A stretch of 6,776 bases of DNA from Chitinophagaceae bacterium (GTDB taxonomy: Bacteria > Bacteroidota > Bacteroidia > Chitinophagales > Chitinophagaceae). The stretch covers positions 1-6,776 of the forward strand of contig JAJAZO010000180.1 of the NCBI GenBank assembly GCA_026785745.1, read 5' to 3'. Shown piece after piece: positions 1-5,812 of the stretch. Below the pieces are notes generated by a model. The model saw only the letters and a program-made list of their open reading frames with translations. It was not told where the DNA came from and searched no databases. The number at the start of each line of letters is the position of its first letter. The stretch's first letter is position 1. Both the position numbers and the translations under genes were made by a program.

Positions 1-1152
1 GAACAGAAGGCATCTGGCAGCGGGGTTATTATCAGTGATGATGGTTACATAATTACTAATAGCCATGTGATATCAGATGGTGGCCAGGGTGTGGCTGATG
101 AAATCACCGTTTCGTTGAGTAATAAGAAAACGTATAAAGCCAAATTAATTGGCAGAGATGCGGGTAGTGATATTGCAGTACTGAAAATTGAGGGTAAAGG
201 GTTTCCCTTCTTGCTCTATGGCAATTCGGATAATGTGAAGCTTGGGCAATGGGTATTGGCTATCGGTTATCCGCTTTCATTAGAGACAACCGTTACCGCA
301 GGTATTGTTAGTGCCAAAGGCAGAAACATTGGTATTAACAGACGGCAAAGCGAAACACCAATTGAATCTTTTATCCAAACAGATGCAGCAGTAAACCAGG
401 GTAACAGCGGCGGAGCTTTAATTACAAACGACGGCCAGTTGGTCGGTATCAATTCTGCCATATATGCCCCTACTGGTACTTATGCAGGCTACTCATTTGC
501 TATTCCTGTAAACCTGGTAAAGAAAATTGTAAACGACCTGATTAAATATGGAGATGTAAAAAAACCTTACCTCGGTGTGCAGGTGGCAGAAGATAAATAT
601 GATGCAGGTGATGGTGCCCATATTGGTTCAGTAGCCAAAGATGGTGCAGCCTCTACTATAGGTTTACAAAAAGGTGACATCATCACTAAAGTAAATGATG
701 CCCCGATTAATTCATGGACCGAATTACAGGCAACTGTTTCATCTTACAATACAGGTGAAAAAATAAATATCACTTACAAAAGAAACGGAAAAGAATATAC
801 AACTGCCGCCACGTTAACTGCTAAAACCGGTACGTATGACCAATTGGCAACCATCAGTATTGGAGACAAATTAGGTGCTGACTTAGAAACATTAGATGCC
901 AAGAAAGCATTGACTTATGAAGTTGAAGGTGGCGTAGTAGTAAAGAAAATAAAAGCTGGCGGTGCCTTTAGTAAAACAAAAATGGAATCTGGCTTCATCA
1001 TTACCAGTGTAAATGATATGGATATTACCAGTATTGAGGAACTGAATCAGGCAATAAAAAGCCTGAAAGGTGAAACTATATATCTCCAGGGAATTTATAC
1101 AGATGCCAATGGAGTGTACCGGTATCCGCTTAATATGGAAGATATGCCATAA
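1..1152 (+). CDS. DegP/DegQ (HtrA) family periplasmic serine endoprotease, 5'-truncated by window
   Basis: The reading frame is open from base 1, and 383 residues are visible before the TAA stop. The trypsin-like domain keeps the full triad: His22 in TNSHVI, Asp57 in GSDIAVLKI and Ser136 in QGNSGGAL. The first PDZ domain begins at KPYLGVQ (about residues 187-275) and the second covers about 290-378. A protease domain followed by two PDZ domains is the DegP/DegQ architecture. Members act in the periplasm, degrading or chaperoning misfolded envelope proteins, usually as trimers or larger cages. The missing N-terminus should hold a signal peptide and the start of the protease domain, roughly 100 residues judging from family length. 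A GTG at 67 could be mistaken for a start, but it would remove the catalytic His, and homology continues upstream of it. DegP, DegQ and DegS-like names cannot be separated here, although two PDZ domains argue against DegS. The gene ends in a strong hairpin terminator. Confidence 0.95.
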   Translation, partial: EQKASGSGVIISDDGYIITNSHVISDGGQGVADEITVSLSNKKTYKAKLIGRDAGSDIAVLKIEGKGFPFLLYGNSDNVKLGQWVLAIGYPLSLETTVTAGIVSAKGRNIGINRRQSETPIESFIQTDAAVNQGNSGGALITNDGQLVGINSAIYAPTGTYAGYSFAIPVNLVKKIVNDLIKYGDVKKPYLGVQVAEDKYDAGDGAHIGSVAKDGAASTIGLQKGDIITKVNDAPINSWTELQATVSSYNTGEKINITYKRNGKEYTTAATLTAKTGTYDQLATISIGDKLGADLETLDAKKALTYEVEGGVVVKKIKAGGAFSKTKMESGFIITSVNDMDITSIEELNQAIKSLKGETIYLQGIYTDANGVYRYPLNMEDMP

Positions 1153-1170
1153 TCAGAAAAAGTAATTTGC

Positions 1171-1203
1171 AAAAAAGCCGCTTTAATCAGAAGCGGCTTT
1201 TTT
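1171..1203. terminator. Bidirectional intrinsic terminator between the HtrA and amylase genes
   Basis: A perfect 13-bp inverted repeat, AAAAAAGCCGCTT (1171-1183) and AAGCGGCTTTTTT (1191-1203), encloses the 7-base loop TAATCAG. The GC-rich core is flanked by A and T runs on both sides, so each strand presents a hairpin followed by a U tract. It lies 18 bases after the protease stop and 23 bases after the end of the convergent amylase gene, where it can serve both transcripts. Confidence 0.93.
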
Positions 1204-1226
1204 ATTAGATGTTTTCACTAAAAAAA

Positions 1227-2613
1227 TTATTTTTCGTACACCAAATATTCCCATCCCTGCATTTCAAAACTTTTTTCTGTTGTAAAATCATTGGCAGCAC
1301 CGGAAAATACATTTTTATATATCCCTGTAACTGTGGGATCAAGTATATCAAACCGTAAGCCTTTGGGTCCGGAAAGGTTTAATACCACCAGCACTTCTTT
1401 GCTGCCATTCTTTCGCAGGTAAGCAAAAATGTTTTCAGGGTCGCTGGTTTTTATACGGAAGGTTTGTACACCCGGATCGCCTCCCCGAAGAGCCAGGTTA
1501 TTTGTTTTAAGGTTCAATAAAGTCCTATAAAAATCGTTCAGTGCATTTGTCCCGGTCCATGCAATAACATCTTTTTCAAAAAATTCAATTCTTTTTGTAT
1601 TGGGTAATTCCTGGCCGGAATAAAGTAAAGGCACTCCATTCCATGTTGCACTGAAAACTGCCAATGCCTTTGCCATGTTATCATATTTTTCATACTCTGT
1701 CCCATTCCAGCTGTTCTCATCATGGTTAGTAGTGAACCAGGCCCGCATCGTACTATCACCCAGGTCGTCATACTTTTAATACAGCAAGCAATGTATCCAA
1801 AGCTTCATGTTTCTTATAGAAATCTTCTGTCTTGTGCATCCATGTCCAACTGTAGCTGGCATCAAAGGCTTCGCCATATTCAGGCTTTTCCAACTCATCA
1901 AATTCGCCCAACCAGAATAACGGTTTTACTTCATCCAGTTCTTTCCTGGCTTCTTTCCAAAAATCAAGCTCCACCCAAAAAGCAAGATCGCAGCGAAACC
2001 CATCAATATCACATTCCGTTACCCAAAATTGCATAGCATCCTTCATCGCTTTTCTTAATGCCGGATTTTTAAAATCCAACTCAATAATATCATCCATGCC
2101 AGAGGCAATTTTAAAATCATTGGTAGCAGAATCTTTCAGAAAATAGTCGGGGTGCTCTTTCGTCCATGTATGATCCCACCCGGTATGGTTGGCGACCCAA
2201 TCAATAATAACTTTAAACCCCATTTCATGTGCCTGTTTTACCAGGTTCTTAAAATCATCTAATGTTCCAAACTCGGGGTTGATAGATGTATAATCAGAAC
2301 AGGCATAATAACTGCCCAGCGAACCTTTCCTATTCTTTTTTGCAATGGGTGTTATGGGCATAAACCATAATGTTTTCACTCCCATGTCTTTTAACCGTTG
2401 TAAATGCTGGGAAAAAGCATAGAATGTTCCTTCCGCCGTGTATTGCCGAACATTCACTTCATAAATATTAGTGTTGTGAGACCAGTCAACAGGTTTGAAT
2501 CGGTTTATCATGCCGCTTGTATTTTTTTGGGGTTTATTTTCTTCTTCCTTCTTCATCAGCTTGCAAGAGCCAAGCAATAATGAAAAAGAAAAAGCAAGCA
2601 ATACGTGTCGCAT
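1227..2613 (-). pseudogene. GH13 alpha-amylase family lipoprotein, interrupted by a frameshift
   Basis: The 5' part (2613 down to a TGA at 1768-1770) encodes 281 residues. It starts with a lipoprotein signal peptide, MRHVLLAFSFSLLLGSC, with lipobox LLGSC and lipidated Cys17. A GH13 barrel follows: region I DWVANH (Asp138), region II DGFRCD (nucleophile Asp209) and region III WLGE (acid/base Glu237). The sequence continues in another frame from about 1772 to the TAA at 1227. That part holds region IV FTTNHDENSW, the VPLLYSGQE segment and a C-terminal beta domain. Joined, the product is about 461 residues, a reasonable length for a small amylase that hydrolyses alpha-1,4-glucans at the cell surface or in the periplasm. 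Stopping at 1768 would lose the transition-state-stabilising Asp of region IV, so the product should be inactive. The Met codon at 2613 is preferred over the ATG at 2664, whose extra 17 residues run through an intergenic repeat and precede the signal peptide. Whether this is a true mutation or a sequencing error cannot be decided here. Exact substrate is unknown. Confidence 0.85.
1768..1777 (-). other. Frameshift site in the amylase gene
   Basis: On the minus strand the sequence reads TTA AAA GTA TGA C, giving Leu-Lys-Val-stop. Dropping one base, for example shortening the four-A run at 1774-1777 to three, gives TTA AAG TAT GAC. Homology then continues smoothly as LKYDDLGDST into MRAWFTTNHDENSW. 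Loss of two A from an original six-A run fits equally well. The downstream frame is closed just upstream by TAA, so the junction is confined to a few bases. Confidence 0.85.
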
Positions 2614-2628
2614 AGTTCGAACTTTGAG

Positions 2629-2636
2629 GAAAGATA
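2629..2636 (-). promoter_or_regulatory. Possible -7 promoter element of the amylase gene
   Basis: The minus strand reads TATCTTTC, one base from the Bacteroidota -7 consensus TAnnTTTG, ending 15 bases before the preferred ATG at 2613. No convincing -33 TTTG partner was seen. The same octamer recurs at 2671-2678, so the match could be chance or part of the local AAAG-rich repeat. Confidence 0.3.
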
Positions 2637-2640
2637 TGAA

Positions 2641-2726
2641 AAAGTCGGAAAGTTGAAAGACCATAAGTCCGAAAGATATTTTCCTGATTGTCGGTTTTTC
2701 TTCCTGTCTTTCAACTTTCCACCTTT
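2641..2726. repeat. Intergenic inverted repeat built of AAAG-type units about 7-8 bases apart
   Basis: GGAAAGTTGAAAGAC at 2647-2661 and GTCTTTCAACTTTCC at 2706-2720 form a perfect 15-bp inverted repeat with a 44-base spacer. Beyond a 2-base mismatch, four more pairs follow (2641-2644 with 2723-2726). Within the left arm AAAG starts at 2641, 2649, 2656 and 2672. In the right arm CTTT starts at 2708, 2715 and 2723. The element lies between divergent genes, just upstream of the ispH promoter. No transposase or target-site duplication is visible, so it is best called an intergenic repeat or stem-loop rather than an insertion sequence. Confidence 0.75.
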
Positions 2727-2741
2727 CGGTCTATACTGACT

Positions 2742-2749
2742 TATCTTTG
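2742..2749 (+). promoter_or_regulatory. ispH promoter, Bacteroidota -7 element
   Basis: TATCTTTG matches the TAnnTTTG consensus of the Bacteroidota housekeeping sigma factor exactly. It ends 5 bases before the ATG at 2755, which would put the transcription start at or very near the start codon. A -33 TTTG was not found at the expected distance; only TTTC sequences occur in the right arm of the repeat. Confidence 0.6.
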
Positions 2750-2754
2750 CATCT

Positions 2755-3975
2755 ATGAAAAGTTTCGAAGTCCCGATTATTTACCGCAGCCCGTTGATTT
2801 CTGCCATTAAAAAGAAGCGGAAAGAAACGGACAAAATGAAGAAAGATTTTACTCCCACATTGCTGGACTTTGGCCCTATACAAATTTACCTGGCCCGGCA
2901 TTTTGGTTTTTGCTACGGAGTTGAAAATGCTATTGAAATTGCATTCAGGACAGTAGAAGAAAATCCCGGTAAACGAATTTTTTTATTGAGTGAAATGATT
3001 CATAACCCGCAGGTAAATGCCGATCTGCAGGCACATGGCATTGTTTTTTTGCAAGATACGTATGGCAAACAAGTGATTCCTTTTGAGGAAATAACCAGTG
3101 ATGATATTGTGCTGATTCCGGCCTTTGGTACTACATTGGAAATAGAAGCGAAGCTGAAACGCATCGGTATTCAAACAGAAAAATATAATACGACCTGTCC
3201 ATTTGTAGAAAAAGTATGGAATCGCAGCGAAGCGATTGCCAAAAAAGATTATACCATCATCATTCATGGCAAACCAACACATGAGGAAACAAGGGCTACT
3301 TTTTCTCATGCAGCTTCCACGGCACCTTCTGTTGTGGTAAAAGACATGGCAGAAGCAAAAGAACTGGCGAAATATATAACCGGTGAAAAATATCCTGATC
3401 AATTTTATACTGAATTTAATAGCCAATACTCCGCTGGATTTGATGCGACAAAAGATTTCCGACGGATTGGTGTAGTAAACCAGACCACCATGCTGGCCAG
3501 CGATACACAGGCTATTGCTGATTATCTGAAAGAAGTTATAATACAAGTATATCAACCAAAAAATACCGAAGAACGGTTTGCAGACACCAGGGACACTCTT
3601 TGTTATGCAACCAATGACAACCAAACATCAGTTAGTGGCCTGCTGAAAATGGAAGCTGATCTGGCTATTGTAGTTGGCGGTTATAATTCATCCAACACAT
3701 CACACCTTGTAGAACTATGTGAAGAAAAACTGCCCACTTATTTTATAAATAACGAAGAAATGATTTTATCAGCAAAAGAAATACTCCATCATAATTTTCA
3801 TACTAAAGAAGAAATACTGACAGCTGAATTTATTCCGGCAAAAGACCTGGTAAAAATTTTAATCACCAGTGGTGCCTCTTGCCCGGATGCATTGGTGGAA
3901 GGGGTGATCAATAAGCTTGTTAGTTTTTATTCTCCCAAAACAACACCAGAAGAAATAATAAAGATGTTTGAATAA
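2755..3975 (+). CDS. ispH: 4-hydroxy-3-methylbut-2-enyl diphosphate reductase (IspH/LytB), long form
   Basis: This cytosolic [4Fe-4S] enzyme reduces HMBPP to IPP and DMAPP, the last step of the MEP isoprenoid pathway. The three cluster-binding cysteines are present: Cys53 in HFGFCYGVENA, Cys148 in TTCPFVEKVW and Cys376 in SGASCPDALVEGVI. Other family features are His83 in SEMIHNPQVN, the HGKPTHEET stretch with the catalytic Glu (Glu177 or Glu178), VNQTTM at 241-246, DTLCYAT at 280-286 and the diphosphate-binding GGYNSSNTSH at 308-317. At 406 residues it is longer than the roughly 315-residue E. coli enzyme. PAFGT replaces the motif carrying E. coli His74, as I recall for the plant/cyanobacterial-like long form. 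The ATG at 2755 is chosen because the N-terminal FEVPIIYRSPLIS resembles what I recall of Bacteroidota homologues. The ATG at 2836 (Met28, MKKDFTP) is the alternative. The gene is transcribed alone, divergent from the amylase and convergent with the phosphorylase-like gene. Confidence 0.95.
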   Translation: MKSFEVPIIYRSPLISAIKKKRKETDKMKKDFTPTLLDFGPIQIYLARHFGFCYGVENAIEIAFRTVEENPGKRIFLLSEMIHNPQVNADLQAHGIVFLQDTYGKQVIPFEEITSDDIVLIPAFGTTLEIEAKLKRIGIQTEKYNTTCPFVEKVWNRSEAIAKKDYTIIIHGKPTHEETRATFSHAASTAPSVVVKDMAEAKELAKYITGEKYPDQFYTEFNSQYSAGFDATKDFRRIGVVNQTTMLASDTQAIADYLKEVIIQVYQPKNTEERFADTRDTLCYATNDNQTSVSGLLKMEADLAIVVGGYNSSNTSHLVELCEEKLPTYFINNEEMILSAKEILHHNFHTKEEILTAEFIPAKDLVKILITSGASCPDALVEGVINKLVSFYSPKTTPEEIIKMFE

Positions 3976-3984
3976 TCAGGAACC

Positions 3985-4019
3985 CACTCACTATTCACCC
4001 CTCACATCTCACCTCTTAC
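3985..4019. repeat. Heptanucleotide-periodic tract (consensus NNYTCAC) at a convergent gene junction
   Basis: Five consecutive 7-base units read CACTCAC, TATTCAC, CCCTCAC, ATCTCAC and CTCTTAC. The last four bases are conserved (TCAC, TTAC in the last copy) and the first three vary. The tract fills most of the 40 bases between the ispH stop and the phosphorylase-like gene. Its last unit contains that gene's stop codon (TTA on this strand at 4016-4018). I see no G+C-rich hairpin terminator in this gap. Confidence 0.7.
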
Positions 4020-5671
4020 CTATACATTAATTCATAATATTCATTTGCCATCCGGTTACTGTCAAACTGGAAGCGGACATCCTGCATTCCATTCTTCATA
4101 ACCTGTCTCCAGGTGCTATAGTTGGAATAATACAGCGGCAGGATTTCATTTTCTAAAATCTCATACAGTTTGTTCAGGTCATATTCATCCTGTTCATGAG
4201 TGGCCATATTTGCATAATCTGCCTTGGGTACTACAAAACCATTATGGCCATGGTTGATAAACTCGGGTATCCATCCATCATCAGTAGAAAAATTTATGGC
4301 CCCATTCATGGCAGCCGTCATACCACTGGTACCCGATGCTTCTCTTGGCACTCTTGGGTTATTCAACCAGCAATCAGCCGCCTGCTTTAATCGTTTCGAT
4401 AAGCCAAGCTCATACCCGATCATGACTGCTACATTCTTATACCGCTTGCTTAAATGTACCAACTGGTTGAATTCACTAATAGCGGGATGGTCAACAGGAT
4501 AAGGTTTGCCTGCCCATATTATTTGTACCGGATATTCTGCGTTGCTCAATAATTTTTTAAACCTTTCCTCTGCTGTAGTAAGCAACCCTGCCCTTTTATA
4601 ACCTGCAAAACGTCTTGCCCAAACGATAGTAAAAACATCAGGGTTAAATATTTTACCTGTTTGATCGGCTACTATTTCAAAAGCTCTTTTCTTTAAATAT
4701 TTTTTGCGATCATCAATACCATAATCGTCGCCTGCTTCAGCAAAACGATATAATTGTTTATCAGCCCAGTATCGCCAGTTTTGCGCATTAGTTATTGAAA
4801 TAATCGGGCAGATGCCTTCGTATTTGCTCCACATGGCCCTCGATACATGGCCATGCAATTGGGATACACCGTTGGCAATATGTGCAAACCGCAATGCTGC
4901 CAATGAATGATTGAATTGATCACTGTCATTGCTGTATAGCTTTTTCACTTCATCCACGGTAAGGCCGCAGAAATAACTCATCTTATGACAGAGGTAGATA
5001 TCATGCTTTTCATTGCCGGCTTCTTCAGGTGTATGTGTTGTAAAAACCAATCTCTTTTTAACCTCATCAATATTCTTCCCGAATTTATTGTAGAGATAAA
5101 AAGCAGCGGACAACCCATGTGCTTCATTCAGGTGATATAGTTCAGGATTAAATCCAAGTACATCCATCAGTTTGGCACCACCAACTCCCAATAAAATGAA
5201 CTGGGCCACTTTAGTAGCCACATTTGCATCATACAAACGGTGAGTGATGGTCTGCGACACATAATCATTCTCCGGCAGATCTGTTGACAATAAAAACAGT
5301 GGGGCTGTTTTAAACGTTTCAGGATTGAGATAAAGCACTTTTACCCAAACAGGGTGTTCATGTATGTTTATCTGGAATTTAATACCGGTGTCTTCCAGAA
5401 AGCTGAATTGTTTTTCATTCCAGGCCACATCCAATGTCTGGTCCTGATGACGTTCCTGATCATAGTATCCATATTTCCATAAGATACCAATACCAACAAG
5501 GTTTTGTTTTAACTCATAAGCACTACGCAAATGAGAGCCGGCCAGAAAGCCAAGGCCACCACTGTAAATTTTTAACGGCTGGTGAGTGGCAAACTCCATC
5601 GAGAAGTAAGCGACCTTTTTAAAATAACGTTCTTCTACCGGATACGGAACTGAATAGGGGGCAAAACTCAT
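4016..5671 (-). CDS. GT35 alpha-glucan phosphorylase-like protein, short form lacking the PLP lysine
   Basis: The 551-residue protein is related to the alpha-glucan (maltodextrin/glycogen) phosphorylases, GT-B enzymes that release glucose-1-phosphate from alpha-1,4-glucans in the cytoplasm. Recognisable motifs are VAYFSMEFA (20-28), YSGGLGFLAG (36-45), YHLNEAHGLSAAF (179-191), FTTHTPEEAG (210-219), ANGVSQLHGHVSRAMW (266-281), WARRFAGYKRA (351-361), IIWAGKPYPVDHP (384-396) and WLNNPRVPREASGTSGM (435-451). The family signature EASGTSxMK should end in the lysine that binds pyridoxal phosphate. Here Thr452 (codon ACG, 4316-4318) stands there. ITNGVH is also altered, to ITNAQN (293-298). The protein is shorter than the roughly 700-850 residues of typical members and has no N-terminal extension before the core. 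Phosphorylase activity is therefore doubtful, and another glucan-related transferase role is possible. The family call is firm; the reaction is not. I recall similar sequences in other Bacteroidota but could not check. The start is the first in-frame ATG, directly before the conserved core, without a strong Shine-Dalgarno. Confidence 0.9.
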   Translation of the reverse strand: MSFAPYSVPYPVEERYFKKVAYFSMEFATHQPLKIYSGGLGFLAGSHLRSAYELKQNLVGIGILWKYGYYDQERHQDQTLDVAWNEKQFSFLEDTGIKFQINIHEHPVWVKVLYLNPETFKTAPLFLLSTDLPENDYVSQTITHRLYDANVATKVAQFILLGVGGAKLMDVLGFNPELYHLNEAHGLSAAFYLYNKFGKNIDEVKKRLVFTTHTPEEAGNEKHDIYLCHKMSYFCGLTVDEVKKLYSNDSDQFNHSLAALRFAHIANGVSQLHGHVSRAMWSKYEGICPIISITNAQNWRYWADKQLYRFAEAGDDYGIDDRKKYLKKRAFEIVADQTGKIFNPDVFTIVWARRFAGYKRAGLLTTAEERFKKLLSNAEYPVQIIWAGKPYPVDHPAISEFNQLVHLSKRYKNVAVMIGYELGLSKRLKQAADCWLNNPRVPREASGTSGMTAAMNGAINFSTDDGWIPEFINHGHNGFVVPKADYANMATHEQDEYDLNKLYEILENEILPLYYSNYSTWRQVMKNGMQDVRFQFDSNRMANEYYELMYR

Positions 5672-5696
5672 AATGTGTTCTTTTTACACGAAGACG

Positions 5697-5704
5697 CAAG
5701 ATAA
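5697..5704 (-). promoter_or_regulatory. Possible -7 promoter element of the phosphorylase-like gene
   Basis: The minus strand reads TTATCTTG, 25 bases before the ATG at 5671. It resembles the TTATCTTTG at the ispH promoter but lacks one T of the TAnnTTTG consensus. The same octamer occurs again at 5802-5809. No clear -33 element was found, so this is a weak candidate. Confidence 0.25.
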
Positions 5705-5734
5705 TGGTTAATTGATAAATGACCTAAGCAATTG

Positions 5735-5792
5735 AAAATCAGCTAAACAATCATTAAATAAAAGATGAAAAATTATTGGCATCGCTGATTTT
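5735..5792. repeat. 9-bp inverted repeat in the spacer upstream of the phosphorylase-like gene
   Basis: AAAATCAGC (5735-5743) and GCTGATTTT (5784-5792) are perfect inverted copies with 40 bases between them. They lie in the 141-base AT-rich spacer between the lipoprotein stop and the phosphorylase-like start. The distance is long for a terminator stem, and nine AT-rich bases can pair by chance. A regulatory role is only a possibility. Confidence 0.3.
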
Positions 5793-5812
5793 AAACCGGG
5801 ACAAGATAAATT

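Noticed and set aside
1538..1771. Open frame whose ATG overlaps the amylase TGA as ATGA, suggesting translational coupling
   Set aside because: It is in the third frame, not the one that continues amylase homology, and its product has no family resemblance.
1768..1777. Programmed +1 frameshifting, suggested by the stop context TGA followed by C, as in prfB
   Set aside because: The codon before the stop is GTA, whose tRNA would re-pair poorly one base on. No internal Shine-Dalgarno-like stimulator is visible, and amylases are not known for recoding. A mutation or sequencing error is simpler.
1722..2036. Plus-strand 104-codon open frame over the amylase frameshift
   Set aside because: It is antisense to conserved GH13 sequence, lacks motifs and has unconvincing composition. 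It does not explain the frame break.
2614..2664. Upstream ATG at 2664 as the amylase start
   Set aside because: It would place 17 residues before a textbook lipoprotein signal peptide, and those codons run through the intergenic repeat and the candidate promoter element.
2983..3624. A 213-codon open frame antisense to ispH
   Set aside because: It lies wholly within the strongly conserved ispH coding sequence. Its translation is rich in Phe, Cys and Ile with no recognisable motif, as expected for an antisense shadow.
3985..4019. CRISPR-like array
   Set aside because: The units are 7 bases with 3-base variable parts and no spacers of CRISPR length. No cas genes are present.
4196..4502. Small plus-strand open frames opposite the phosphorylase-like gene
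   Set aside because: They overlap its most conserved region, including the EASGTSGM signature, so the minus-strand frame accounts for them.
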